NCBI GenBank assembly: GCA_025384855.1
Contig: JALAHT010000003.1
Location: 124,001-188,000, forward strand
DNA from: Luteirhabdus salina
GTDB taxonomy: Bacteria; Bacteroidota; Bacteroidia; Flavobacteriales; Flavobacteriaceae
Length of the DNA: 64,000 bases
Reading direction: 5' to 3'
The stretch's first letter is position 1. The number at the start of each line of letters is the position of its first letter. Both the position numbers and the translations under genes were made by a program. Below the pieces are notes generated by a model that ran no database searches, was not told where the DNA came from, and was given only the letters and a program-made list of their open reading frames with translations. Of this stretch, positions 9,785 to 19,465 are shown piece after piece.

Positions 9785-12079
9785 TTGAAGAAGTATAGAC
9801 ACATATCAATTATAAGTTCTTGTGCAGCAATACTGCTACTAGCGATGCAGTCCTGTAGCATTAAAAAATTTATTCCAGAAGACGAACTTTTATACGAGGG
9901 AGCAACGTTGGAGGTGAATAGCGATACCATTGTAAAAGACAAAGCAGCCTTAAAAACGGCACTTGAGAAGACCTTAATCCCAGAGCCCAATAATAAGTTC
10001 TTAGGAATGCGACTAGGTCTGTATTACTATTACAAAGCTCAGCGTGAGAACCCTGGGTTCCTGAACCGATGGTTGAACGATAAGTTTGGTGAAGAGCCCG
10101 TATATTATTCCGATGTCGAACCTTTTGAGGTTGAAAAGCTGCTGCTTAATCGACTAGAGAATCGTGGCTTTTTCTACAGCAGCGCTTCTTCCGATGGCAC
10201 CGAAAATGAGAAAAAAAAGGTGGGGTCGTACCAATACACTGTGCAGGTACGAGAACCCTATACAATGGAAACATATCAGTTAGAAGGGGATAGTCTCATG
10301 ATTTTGGATGACTTAAAACCATTGGTGGCGGAAACGAAGTTTGAAAAAGGTATGCGCTTCGATCTTTCGGCCATGAAACTGGAGCGAGAGCGATTGGATA
10401 ACGAACTTAAGCAACGGGGATATTATAATTTCAACTCCAATTTTTTGATCTTTGAAGCCGATACGAACCAATATGACAATAAGCGCTTCGATTTATACCT
10501 GCGATTGAAAAAGGATGTGCCGGAGAAATCCGTAATTCCGTATACCATTAAGCGTATTAATATTTATCCCAATCACAATGTTAGCGGTGATAGTATTGCA
10601 GTAGATACGGTCCGTTTTAATAATAAAAATTTTATTCAACCAAGGGAGGAACTGTTTTTCAAACCCAAGAGACTGGATCCGTATGTATTGATTGAGGAAG
10701 GAAAAAACTACAACCCACAGACATCTAGCGCTACTGCCAGACGACTGTCTTCCATTGGCGTTTACAAGTTTGTGAATATTCAATATGAAGAATTGGATAC
10801 CAATCCGAATGATAGTATTGGCGAGTTGGAAGCGAATATTTACCTCTCACCGTTGACCAAACGTGCCGTTCGGGCAGAGCTTCAGGCAGTGACCAAATCG
10901 AATAATTTTGCAGGCCCGAATTTAGCGTTAACATACACCAACAGGAATCTTTTTAAAGGTGGTGAAATATTGGATCTTACGGGCTCCTTTGGCTATGAAT
11001 TTCAATTGGCGAGTACCGATCAGGCAGGGTTGAGCAGTATTCAGTTAGGGCTTGGTGCAAATCTAGTATTTCCACGTTTGCTTTCACCCTTTAACATCGA
11101 TTCCAATGTATTTGAATATGCCATTCCAAAGACAAAAACGGGTGTTGACTTGGAATATATCAGCAGAACCAAACTATATCGCTTACTTTCAAGTAGGGCC
11201 ACCTTCGGATATATTTGGCAGGAAAATAGGTATGTCACTCACCAATTGAACCCAATATCTATCAATTATGTTCGTTTGGGGCAGACAAGTCCAGAGTTTG
11301 AGCAGATTTTGGAAGACAATCCGTTTCTCCGTGAAAGTTTCAACCAGCGGTTTATTTCCGGATTAACCTACTCCTTCACCTATAATGGTATGGTCGATCA
11401 AAATGATACACACCAATTTTATGTGAATAGTACCTTTGACACCGCAGGTAATAGTATTAGTTTATTTGCTAGCTCAGGTGAAGGAGGAGAAGCGAATACC
11501 TTTTTAGGATTGGAGTATGCACAATATGCGAAACTCGATTTGGATGTAAGTTATCATTTCAATTTTGGGAAAGAGCAGAAATTAGCCTTTCGCGTATTTG
11601 GGGGCTATGGTTTGGCATATGGAAATTCTGAAGTGGTTCCCTATACCAAGCAATATTTTTCGGGAGGACCCTACAGTGTTCGAGCATTCCGGATACGTTC
11701 ATTGGGCCCAGGAACTTATTCGGGTGAAAATTCCGATAATAGTAACTTTTTTGACAGAACCGGGAATATTCGTTTTGAAGCCAATGCCGAATACCGATTT
11801 CCCATTGTAAATTTTTTGAAAGGAGCCGTTTTTGTAGATGCTGGAAATGTTTGGAACAGTAAGGAAAACCCAGAGCTGCCAGGCGGAAAGTTTTCAGGCG
11901 ATTTTTTAAATGAACTCGGAATGGGTACAGGATTTGGACTACGTGTCGATATTCAAAGTTTCGTAATCCGTTTCGATTTAGCGGCACCGTTTCACGATCC
12001 TGCGCTACCGGAAGGCGAGCGCTTCGATTTTCAATGGGACGAACCTATATTTAACTTTGCCATTGGATACCCATTTTAA
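9785..12079 (+). CDS. tamL: TamL: lipoprotein Omp85/BamA-superfamily outer-membrane partner of TamB
   Basis: The 764-residue product starts at a TTG. The signal peptide ends near a lipobox-like MQSC at about residue 24, so the protein is probably lipidated, as in Bacteroidetes TamL rather than proteobacterial TamA. POTRA-like regions come next. The C-terminal half is the 16-strand Omp85 barrel (about residues 370-764), with the lid-loop type motif GGPYSVRAFRIRSLGPGTY. It ends in an aromatic residue (IGYPF), typical of barrel C-termini. Immediate proximity to tamB supports a shared complex. Confidence 0.92.
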   Translation: MKKYRHISIISSCAAILLLAMQSCSIKKFIPEDELLYEGATLEVNSDTIVKDKAALKTALEKTLIPEPNNKFLGMRLGLYYYYKAQRENPGFLNRWLNDKFGEEPVYYSDVEPFEVEKLLLNRLENRGFFYSSASSDGTENEKKKVGSYQYTVQVREPYTMETYQLEGDSLMILDDLKPLVAETKFEKGMRFDLSAMKLERERLDNELKQRGYYNFNSNFLIFEADTNQYDNKRFDLYLRLKKDVPEKSVIPYTIKRINIYPNHNVSGDSIAVDTVRFNNKNFIQPREELFFKPKRLDPYVLIEEGKNYNPQTSSATARRLSSIGVYKFVNIQYEELDTNPNDSIGELEANIYLSPLTKRAVRAELQAVTKSNNFAGPNLALTYTNRNLFKGGEILDLTGSFGYEFQLASTDQAGLSSIQLGLGANLVFPRLLSPFNIDSNVFEYAIPKTKTGVDLEYISRTKLYRLLSSRATFGYIWQENRYVTHQLNPISINYVRLGQTSPEFEQILEDNPFLRESFNQRFISGLTYSFTYNGMVDQNDTHQFYVNSTFDTAGNSISLFASSGEGGEANTFLGLEYAQYAKLDLDVSYHFNFGKEQKLAFRVFGGYGLAYGNSEVVPYTKQYFSGGPYSVRAFRIRSLGPGTYSGENSDNSNFFDRTGNIRFEANAEYRFPIVNFLKGAVFVDAGNVWNSKENPELPGGKFSGDFLNELGMGTGFGLRVDIQSFVIRFDLAAPFHDPALPEGERFDFQWDEPIFNFAIGYPF

Positions 12080-12092
12080 CGCTAGCAATTTG

Positions 12093-12100
12093 TACTTTTG
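12093..12100 (+). promoter_or_regulatory. Bacteroidetes-type -7 box before the 12138 gene
   Basis: TACTTTTG matches TAnnTTTG in the 58-base gap after tamL. It predicts a transcript start near 12107 and a leader of about 30 bases to the ATG at 12138. Confidence 0.6.
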
Positions 12101-12137
12101 GTGTAATTCTTGATTATCGTTGAAGAAATTAGTGAAG

Positions 12138-12797
12138 ATGAAAAAAGCTGTAATATTATCGCTACTCCTTATCGCTGCCTTTCCGATGCTTTCACAGATT
12201 GAAACATCTACGGGAAGCATTCGTATTGAAGCGGAAACCAATGCCGATGATAATACTTCTTCTGGTCTTGAATTGCCTCGAATAAGCGCTCCATCCATGA
12301 CCGAGCCTACGGAAGGTATCAGTATTTTAAACAATGATGATTTGGGTGAAGAAGAAGAGTCTAACGTGAATTTTGCTGAAGACGATGGCTTGGTGGATTA
12401 TAAAAGTGATAAAACGCCAAAATACTTCGACAAAAAAGAAAAGTCGGTACTGCCGGAATATTATAATGACCAGAGTTTAGGTGAAGTGTACACAGGAAGT
12501 GAATACGTAACCATAATGTGCCGCGATCATGAAGCGGTGGATGGCGATCAAGTCCGTATCTTTGCGAATAAAGATGTAATTCGGCCACAAGTGACGTTAG
12601 GTAGCGGTTTCACAACCATTAAACTACGCTTGGAACCTGGATTGAATACCATAGTTTTTGAAGCTTTAAACCAGGGCGATTCTGGACCTAATACAGCCGA
12701 ACTTCATGTGTATGATGATGACGGACGTATCATTTCGGCGGAGGAATGGAATTTAGCCACTGGATATAAAGCAACCATATCGTTTATAAAAAATTAG
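12138..12797 (+). CDS. Secreted protein of unknown function with a C-terminal beta-sandwich-like domain
   Basis: The start is the ATG at 12138, giving a 219-residue protein with a clean signal peptide (MKKAVILSLLLIAAFPMLSQ). An upstream in-frame TTG at 12120 is less likely. The mature N-terminus is acidic and low-complexity. The C-terminal ~100 residues contain 'DGDQVRIFANKDV', 'GLNTIVFEALNQGDSGPNTAELHVYDDDG', a fold-like pattern seen in other Bacteroidetes secreted proteins. I know no function. It is the first gene of a likely operon continuing to bshA. Confidence 0.7.
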   Translation: MKKAVILSLLLIAAFPMLSQIETSTGSIRIEAETNADDNTSSGLELPRISAPSMTEPTEGISILNNDDLGEEEESNVNFAEDDGLVDYKSDKTPKYFDKKEKSVLPEYYNDQSLGEVYTGSEYVTIMCRDHEAVDGDQVRIFANKDVIRPQVTLGSGFTTIKLRLEPGLNTIVFEALNQGDSGPNTAELHVYDDDGRIISAEEWNLATGYKATISFIKN

Positions 12798-12800
12798 AGA

Positions 12801-13286
12801 ATGCTTACAACTTTTGAAGAACTTCCTGATGATTCCCGAATTTGGATCTACCAAAGCAATCGGAAACTTTCAGAAGAAGAAATCAATCAGATAAAACCAA
12901 GAATAGAAACCTTTTTAACCCAATGGACGGCGCACGGAGCCAATCTTGAAGCGGGTTATGAAATGAAATACAATCGTTTCATAATTATCGGATTAAACCA
13001 AGAAAACGCTTCGGCCTCGGGTTGTAGTATCGATGCCTCTGTTCACTTTATTCAGTCCTTGGAAAAGGAATTCGATATCGATCTACTCGATAAGATGAAC
13101 GTGACCTACTATAACGGTCCGTACATCGCACATAAAGCCCTGGCCGATTTCAAAAAAATGGCAAAAAACAGGTCGGTTTCACCAGATACCGTGGTTTTCA
13201 ATAATTTGGTCAATACAAAAGAAGAGTACCTGTCGCATTGGGAAGTTCCTGCAAAGGATTCCTGGCACAGTCGTTTCATGTCGTAG
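12801..13286 (+). CDS. Conserved Bacteroidetes protein of unknown function (often mislabelled ABC transporter ATPase)
   Basis: This is a 161-residue soluble protein without signal peptide or membrane segment. Its N-terminus ('DDSRIWIYQSNRKLSEEE') and the 'HGANLEAGYEMKYNRFIIIGLN' segment are typical of a conserved Bacteroidetes family. There is no Walker A, Walker B or signature motif, so the common label 'ABC transporter ATPase' is not supported. It starts 3 bases after the previous stop and 15 bases before the GH3 gene, so it is probably in the same transcript. Confidence 0.72.
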   Translation: MLTTFEELPDDSRIWIYQSNRKLSEEEINQIKPRIETFLTQWTAHGANLEAGYEMKYNRFIIIGLNQENASASGCSIDASVHFIQSLEKEFDIDLLDKMNVTYYNGPYIAHKALADFKKMAKNRSVSPDTVVFNNLVNTKEEYLSHWEVPAKDSWHSRFMS

Positions 13287-13301
13287 AATTCGAATACCCT
13301 T

Positions 13302-16223
13302 ATGAAGAAATTCCTGCTTACCCCGCTATTTCTAATAGTTTCAATACTAGCCAACGCCCAGCAAATAAACCCTTTAATCGTTAAAGCTGAAGAGGAACAG
13401 CAAAAACAATGGGTAGATAGTATTTATGGCAATATGTCGCTTCAGGAAAAAATTGGCCAGTTGTTTATGGTCGATGTCTTCTCCAGCGATTCACAAGCTA
13501 AATTCGACAAGGTAAACGACCTTATCGATAATCAATACATCGGCGGTATCATCTTTTCAAAAGGGGGTCCGCAACGACAGGCGAAACTAAACAACCAGTT
13601 TCAGGAGCGTTCTAAAATTCCGTTGATGATTGGAATGGACGCTGAATGGGGTTTGGCCATGCGATTGGATAGTACTTACGCATTTCCTTGGAATATGACG
13701 CTTGGTGCTATTACCAACGATTCCATCGTAAAAGCCGTAGGAAAACGAATCGGGGAACATTCAAAGAGACTTGGTGTTCACATCAATTTTGCTCCTGTCG
13801 TCGACATCAATACCAATCCAAAAAATCCAATTATAGGGAATCGATCGTTCGGTGAAGACAAATATAATGTTACGGAAAAAGCCTTAGCCTTTATGCAGGG
13901 TATGCAGGAAGCAGGTGTTTTGGCCAATGCAAAACATTTTCCAGGGCATGGCGATACCGATTCGGATTCACATAAAACGCTTCCTACAATCGATCATGAC
14001 ATGCAACGTATCGATAGCATAGAGCTTTACCCATACAAACGATTGATAAATGAAGGGCTTAGCAGCGTTATGGTTGCACACTTGAATGTTCCAGCCTTGG
14101 AAGAAAAAATGGGGTATCCGTCTTCAATATCGAAGAATATCGTTACAAATCTTTTACAAGGTCAGTTAGGCTTTAACGGATTAGTATTCACCGACGCCTT
14201 AAATATGAAAGGCGCGGCTAACTTCAAGGAGCCAGGTGAAATCGATTTAGCAGCATTTTTAGCAGGTAATGATGTATTGCTTATTTCTGAGGATATTCCC
14301 AAAGCGCACCAGTTGTTGGTAAATGCCTATAGAGAAGGGGTTATTTCGGAAGCGCGTTTGGAACTCTCTGTAAAGAAGATCCTCATGGCAAAATACATGG
14401 TGGGACTGGATGACTATACGCCGGTAGATACCAATTATTTGGTTGAAGAATTGAATACCGTGCAGGATGATGTTTTGTATGAAGTAGCAATGGAAAAGGC
14501 GCTAACTGTAGTGAAGAATAAGGAAGCGATACTTCCCATAAAGGATTTGCAAAAAAAGAGTATTGCCTATGTGAATTTCGGTGATGATTCTGGGGCTCCG
14601 TTTTTAGCGCAACTTAGAAAATATGCCGACGTAGATTGGGTGAAGGCCTCAAGCCTAAATGAATATGTAACCAAATTACAGGAATATAATTACGTGATTA
14701 TCGGATTTCATAGAAGCAATGAGAATCCATGGAAATCCTATGAATTCACCGAAAAGGAATTGGTATGGCTATATGAGATAGCACGAACGAACACTGTTAT
14801 CTTAGACGTGTTTACGAGACCCTATGCTCTACTGGATCTGAAATCGGTTGCAAATTTTGAAGGGATTGTCGTTTCCTATCAAAATAGTGAGGTAGCACAA
14901 GAACTCTCTGCTCAACTAATTTTTGGAGCGCGAGGAGCTTCAGGAAAATTACCGGTTACAGCGGGACCGGAGTTGCCAGTTAATACAAGTTTTGAAACCA
15001 AACCACTTCTTAGGTTGCAGTACGGAACTCCAGAAAGCGTCGGACTAAATAGCTATACACTCGAACATAAGATAGATTCATTAGCTCGCGTGGGCCTTTG
15101 GGGTGGTATGATGCCAGGTGCCTCTATTTTGGTAGCTAGAAAAGGGAAGGTGGTATATGAAAAGCAATTTGGTCACCAAACCCAATCCGATAAAAATGCT
15201 ATTGACTTCGATGAGGTTTACGATGTGGCTTCCCTAACTAAAATTTTGGCAACATTGCCTATGGTTATGCAATTATTCGATCGAGGAATTATCGATATGG
15301 ATACCACACTTGGTGAAATGCTTCCGGAATATAAACGGTCTAATAAGGCCGATATTACCATGAAGGAAATGCTGTCGCATTATGCACGCTTAAAGGCGTG
15401 GATTCCATTCTATATTCATACGTTAGATAGTGTTACCAAAAGGCCTTCTTCAAAATATTATAGCGATACTCCAACCGATAAGTTTAACGTAAAGGTGGCC
15501 GAAGACCTTTATATGAGGAGGGATTATCAAGACAGTATCTTCGCCGAGATAAAGGATAGCGATTTAAGACCTGTACGAGGGTATAAATATAGTGACCTTC
15601 CGTATTATATCATGAAGAAGTATTTGGAAGAATTTTACGGAACACCATTGGAAGACTTAGTGCAACGAAACATATACGAATCCCTCGGGGCGAATTATAC
15701 CACCTATTTACCCCTAAGCAAGTTTCCAAAAGCGAAAATAGTCCCTACCGAGGAAGATAATTACTTCCGTTTTCAAAAGGTTCAAGGCCATGTTCATGAT
15801 CAAGGAGCGGCAATGCTAGGCGGCGTAAGTGGACATGCGGGCTTGTTTAGCAATGCTAATGATATCGCCAAAATCATGCAGATGTATTTATGGAAGGGGT
15901 TTTACGGCGGTACGCGATATTTCAAACCTGAAACGATAGATGCCTTTAATACGTGTTATTATTGTGAGGATGATGTAAGACGCGGCGTTGGTTTCGACAA
16001 ACCTCAATTAGATGAGATAGGTCCTACCTGCGGCTGTGTAAGTATGACGAGTTTTGGACATAGTGGTTTTACAGGAACATTCACCTGGGCCGACCCAGAA
16101 GAGGAAATCGTATATGTATTTCTCTCAAACCGAACCTATCCCGATGCCTCCAACCGCAAACTGATTGGAAGCGATTTGCGCAGTAATATCCAAAAGGCGA
16201 TTTACGACGCCATTATTTATTAA
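13302..16223 (+). CDS. Glycoside hydrolase family 3 (NagZ-like) fused to a beta-lactamase-fold serine hydrolase domain
   Basis: The 973-residue protein has a signal peptide (ends ANAQ). The GH3 domain (about residues 35-370) carries the NagZ-type loop KHFPGHGDTDSDSHKTLP and the nucleophile region VFTDALNMKGA. A second GH3-associated domain follows. A C-terminal class C beta-lactamase-like domain (about residues 590-960) has the SxxK motif SLTK and the HSG motif GHSGFTG. This two-domain plan is known in Bacteroidetes and suggests an envelope enzyme acting on peptidoglycan-derived muropeptides: hexosaminidase plus peptidase/esterase. The actual substrate is inferred. Confidence 0.9.
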   Translation: MKKFLLTPLFLIVSILANAQQINPLIVKAEEEQQKQWVDSIYGNMSLQEKIGQLFMVDVFSSDSQAKFDKVNDLIDNQYIGGIIFSKGGPQRQAKLNNQFQERSKIPLMIGMDAEWGLAMRLDSTYAFPWNMTLGAITNDSIVKAVGKRIGEHSKRLGVHINFAPVVDINTNPKNPIIGNRSFGEDKYNVTEKALAFMQGMQEAGVLANAKHFPGHGDTDSDSHKTLPTIDHDMQRIDSIELYPYKRLINEGLSSVMVAHLNVPALEEKMGYPSSISKNIVTNLLQGQLGFNGLVFTDALNMKGAANFKEPGEIDLAAFLAGNDVLLISEDIPKAHQLLVNAYREGVISEARLELSVKKILMAKYMVGLDDYTPVDTNYLVEELNTVQDDVLYEVAMEKALTVVKNKEAILPIKDLQKKSIAYVNFGDDSGAPFLAQLRKYADVDWVKASSLNEYVTKLQEYNYVIIGFHRSNENPWKSYEFTEKELVWLYEIARTNTVILDVFTRPYALLDLKSVANFEGIVVSYQNSEVAQELSAQLIFGARGASGKLPVTAGPELPVNTSFETKPLLRLQYGTPESVGLNSYTLEHKIDSLARVGLWGGMMPGASILVARKGKVVYEKQFGHQTQSDKNAIDFDEVYDVASLTKILATLPMVMQLFDRGIIDMDTTLGEMLPEYKRSNKADITMKEMLSHYARLKAWIPFYIHTLDSVTKRPSSKYYSDTPTDKFNVKVAEDLYMRRDYQDSIFAEIKDSDLRPVRGYKYSDLPYYIMKKYLEEFYGTPLEDLVQRNIYESLGANYTTYLPLSKFPKAKIVPTEEDNYFRFQKVQGHVHDQGAAMLGGVSGHAGLFSNANDIAKIMQMYLWKGFYGGTRYFKPETIDAFNTCYYCEDDVRRGVGFDKPQLDEIGPTCGCVSMTSFGHSGFTGTFTWADPEEEIVYVFLSNRTYPDASNRKLIGSDLRSNIQKAIYDAIIY

Positions 16224-16240
16224 AGAGAAGAATAGAATTC

Positions 16241-17377
16241 ATGACTATAGGAATTGTTTGTTATCCAACCTTTGGCGGAAGTGGCGTAGTGGCTACAGAA
16301 TTAGGCTTAGCCCTTGCAGAACACGGCCATGAGGTTCATTTTATTACCTATAAACAACCTGTACGATTGGAATTGCTCTCTAGGCATATACACTTTCACG
16401 AAGTATCGGTTCCCGATTATCCATTATTTCACTATCAACCCTACGAATTGGCTCTTTCCAGTAAACTGGTCGATATGGTAAAACTTCACAAAATTGAAGT
16501 GCTTCACGTACATTACGCCATTCCACATGCATACGCTGGCTATATGGCGAAGCAAATGTTGAAGGAGGAAGGCATTCATATTCCTATGGTAACAACACTT
16601 CACGGAACCGATATTACACTGGTGGGTAACCATCCTCATTATAAGCCCGCAGTGACGTTCAGTATTAATAAAAGTGATGTGGTAACGTCGGTTTCTGAAA
16701 GCTTGAAGGAAGACACCCTTCGGTTGTTCGATGTGAATAATGGGATTGAAGTCGTTCCAAATTTCATCGACGTAGCCAAACATTCCAATACGTCATATAC
16801 CGACTGCCAGCGCGACCTGATGGCGGAACCCAGTGAAAAGATTATTACCCACATCAGTAACCTGCGAAAGGTAAAGAGGGTGGTAGATGTAATTGAAATT
16901 TTCGATCGTATTCAAAGGAAGATTCCTGCACGGCTCTTGATGGTAGGGGAAGGCCCTCAAAAAGATCGCTGCGAGCAATTATGCGAAGAAAAAGGAATTG
17001 AAGATAAGGTGGTATTCCTAGGCAACAGTAGTGAGATCGATAAGATTCTTTGCTTTAGCGACCTGTTTTTACTACCTTCAGAAAAAGAGAGTTTTGGTTT
17101 GGCAGCCCTTGAAGCTATGGCGAGTGGCGTTCCGGTTATTTCCAGTAATACGGGAGGATTACCTGAAGTAAATGAACATGGCGAAAGTGGATTTTTATGC
17201 GAAGTTGGAGATGTAGATAACATGGCCAAACATGCCCTTGAAATCCTATCTTCTGAAGAAACACTTCGTCGTTTTAAAGCTCAGGCAAAAGAAATTGCCA
17301 AACGATTCGACACCAAAAAAATAGTACCGCTATATGAAAACGTATATAAGAAAGCACTTCAGAAATCGAAACAGTAG
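16241..17377 (+). CDS. bshA: N-acetyl-alpha-D-glucosaminyl L-malate synthase BshA (bacillithiol biosynthesis)
   Basis: This 378-residue GT4 glycosyltransferase begins MTIGIVCYPTFGGSGVVATE, the characteristic BshA N-terminus. It contains HVHYAIPHAYAGY and the nucleotide-sugar-binding end PSEKESFGLAALEAMASGVP. It joins UDP-GlcNAc to L-malate, the first step of bacillithiol synthesis. No bshB or bshC is present in this window. It lies 17 bases after the GH3 fusion gene. Its 3' end overlaps the start of the next gene by 44 bases. Confidence 0.94.
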   Translation: MTIGIVCYPTFGGSGVVATELGLALAEHGHEVHFITYKQPVRLELLSRHIHFHEVSVPDYPLFHYQPYELALSSKLVDMVKLHKIEVLHVHYAIPHAYAGYMAKQMLKEEGIHIPMVTTLHGTDITLVGNHPHYKPAVTFSINKSDVVTSVSESLKEDTLRLFDVNNGIEVVPNFIDVAKHSNTSYTDCQRDLMAEPSEKIITHISNLRKVKRVVDVIEIFDRIQRKIPARLLMVGEGPQKDRCEQLCEEKGIEDKVVFLGNSSEIDKILCFSDLFLLPSEKESFGLAALEAMASGVPVISSNTGGLPEVNEHGESGFLCEVGDVDNMAKHALEILSSEETLRRFKAQAKEIAKRFDTKKIVPLYENVYKKALQKSKQ

Positions 17378-17846
17378 CCTAATACTTCCAATGTTTCTGC
17401 TACTGCTCCTTTTTAGCAGTTGCAAGGGGGGAAGTCAGTCACAATCGAATCCAGGTAATAGCAATGGTGAAGTATCCTTTCAAACCCATGCAAAGGGAAG
17501 CCATAGCAATTATGATCAGAAAACGGAGATGATCATTACATCCACTTCAGAATTGGATAAAGTCTTTTCAAAAATCAATAGTAATAGGCAACCAAAAGAA
17601 CCTGTTTTAGATATCGATTTTTCCGAACGAACGGTTGCCTTTATTACGGCAGGGCAACTAAGCACCGGCGGTTTTACGGTTGAAGTAGACCGAATTGAAG
17701 ATACCGATACTGAACGCATAATTTATATTGGAGGCACTTCCCCGAAACCGGGCGATAATGTTACGATGGTATTAACCTCACCTTTCACCATGATTTCTTT
17801 TGAAAAGACGGAGCTTCCCATTCGTTTTGAATATAAGCGTAAGTAA
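17334..17846 (+). CDS. PrcB-like lipoprotein (protease complex subunit PrcB C-terminal domain family)
   Basis: The 170-residue protein has a basic N-region, a hydrophobic stretch and a lipobox (LLLFSSC, Cys at residue 30). The mature part ends in a small beta domain containing 'FITAGQLSTGGFTVEVDRI' and 'GDNVTMVLTSPFTMISFEK', which resembles the PrcB C-terminal domain first named for the Treponema PrcA-PrtP complex. I prefer the ATG at 17334, overlapping bshA, because it supplies the basic residues a lipoprotein signal needs. The alternative ATG at 17391 would lack them. Its partner is unknown. Confidence 0.75.
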   Translation: MKTYIRKHFRNRNSSLILPMFLLLLLFSSCKGGSQSQSNPGNSNGEVSFQTHAKGSHSNYDQKTEMIITSTSELDKVFSKINSNRQPKEPVLDIDFSERTVAFITAGQLSTGGFTVEVDRIEDTDTERIIYIGGTSPKPGDNVTMVLTSPFTMISFEKTELPIRFEYKRK

Positions 17847-17850
17847 TAAT

Positions 17851-19464
17851 TTAGAGTGAAGCGATGAGGTGTTGAAAATCATCCTCGTGATAGGTATCTA
17901 ATCCTAATTTCCGTAAAAAATCATTATTGAAGACCTCCGCCATCTCTTTTGAAAGCAGTGCAGACCGTGCTTTTGTCCATTTTTCAGAATTTTCTGGAAA
18001 CATGTGTTTCGCGAGCTTTGGAAAATCCCATGCAGCATTTTTTCCCCAATGAATGGTGAAGGGGATGTTATGTTGTTGAAGTACTTCAATCATTCTTTTT
18101 CCGTATTCCTCTAAACTGATTAACTTTTTCGATTTTTCCCATTGAATACCATCGATTTCAATCATACAGGTAACAGGAAATTTGGTGAAGGCTATCATTG
18201 CTTCAGACTGTTTTACGAATCGCATCGCGAAAATACCGGGAATCGGACCTTCATCCCTAGTAAGCTTGGTTAAAACCTCCAATGCTTTTGAAGCGTTTTT
18301 ATGGTCGACCCCAAAGGAACAGGCAAAGGCTTTACCTTGATAGCCAGCATCCCAGAAGATTTCAGGTAAGCGACCTACAATCGGTTTTTCTTCCTTGGGA
18401 AGAATGGTATTGCTCAGCGCCTTCACAAACTTCGGTATCGCTTTTGGGAACTTTTCTGAAATACGAATCAATAAATAGATAAGGTCGCGATACACAAACT
18501 CTTTCATGAATGGAATTGGGTCACCATATTTCTCTTTATACTTTGGATCGAACGGTTTTTTATAGATCGCTTCTACTACATAGTCCTTTTCCTTGCTATA
18601 CTGATTTATAAATACCTTGTAATGGTAGGGTCGAAGTGGCTTTCCATTAGCGTCTACTTCACCATCAATCTTGAAATCAGAATTTTTAAAATCGAGTGTA
18701 TCCGACAATTTCAAGGCCGTTTCCTTTGGAATTTTTCGCACATACCGCTTCAACAAAAAGGCATCTTCCGCTTCAATAATCACTCCGTGAATGAACCCAA
18801 ACGATCCTAATCCAACTAGGGCTGCATTGAAGAGAGCGTCATTCCGAATAATCTTCGCACGTAATTTCTTAGGGATTAAATTGTTCAAAACAGGCTTGCT
18901 TTCCCGTTCCAGATATAAAATATCCTCGGCATTCGGACCAACGATTAAATTGAGTCCGACCACGTAATCCTGTACCGACCCAACGTCTAACGCCGAACCG
19001 TGAACCCCAGTCGAAATACACCCGGCTATGGTCTGACCGTTACTTGCACCAGTGGTCTTTAAAGATTTTCCTTTCTCTTGGAGGTATAGCGAAATTTCCT
19101 TTATCTGATTGCCACACTGAAGAAAGAATAGGTTTTCTGCTTTGTACGGACTATTAGCGTGCACTTTATTTGCTGAAATGGCCATTTTAATATTCATATA
19201 CGAGTTGAAATGCATCCGATCCTTTTGGTGTGCAATCGACGACATAGACCATTTCGATCCGATCGCCCTGAACCCTTCGCCCGAGTCTAACGCTTGTTTC
19301 AATAAACGTTGAATTTCCTTGGCAGCATCATTGTAGCGATCGATGGCATTTGGTAAATACTCCTTCTTTTCCAATTTGGTGGAAAGGAACCATTTCAACG
19401 GAAACCTACCGTTTTTATGCAGGGTGTCCCACCAAGTCCTTTGCGTAATTGTAGTTGTTGCCAT
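17851..19464 (-). CDS. FAD-binding oxidoreductase, VAO/sugar-lactone oxidase type
   Basis: This 537-residue protein has an N-terminal FAD-binding (PCMH) domain: 'GFRAIGSKWSMSSIA' and 'GASNGQTIAGCISTGVHGSALDVGSV', the pyrophosphate-binding region. A long C-terminal substrate domain ends with 'FTIHWGKNAAWDF', like the HWGK segment of D-arabinono/L-gulono-lactone oxidases. It probably oxidises a sugar lactone or alditol; the true substrate is unknown. It begins 1 base after the stop of the Bor-like lipoprotein gene, so the two are cotranscribed. Its 3' end meets that of the PrcB-like gene. Confidence 0.83.
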   Translation of the reverse strand: MATTTITQRTWWDTLHKNGRFPLKWFLSTKLEKKEYLPNAIDRYNDAAKEIQRLLKQALDSGEGFRAIGSKWSMSSIAHQKDRMHFNSYMNIKMAISANKVHANSPYKAENLFFLQCGNQIKEISLYLQEKGKSLKTTGASNGQTIAGCISTGVHGSALDVGSVQDYVVGLNLIVGPNAEDILYLERESKPVLNNLIPKKLRAKIIRNDALFNAALVGLGSFGFIHGVIIEAEDAFLLKRYVRKIPKETALKLSDTLDFKNSDFKIDGEVDANGKPLRPYHYKVFINQYSKEKDYVVEAIYKKPFDPKYKEKYGDPIPFMKEFVYRDLIYLLIRISEKFPKAIPKFVKALSNTILPKEEKPIVGRLPEIFWDAGYQGKAFACSFGVDHKNASKALEVLTKLTRDEGPIPGIFAMRFVKQSEAMIAFTKFPVTCMIEIDGIQWEKSKKLISLEEYGKRMIEVLQQHNIPFTIHWGKNAAWDFPKLAKHMFPENSEKWTKARSALLSKEMAEVFNNDFLRKLGLDTYHEDDFQHLIASL

Positions 19465-19465
19465 A

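Noticed and set aside
12801-13286. ABC transporter ATPase label
   Set aside because: The protein has no Walker A, Walker B or signature motif and is too short; I treat it as an unknown family.
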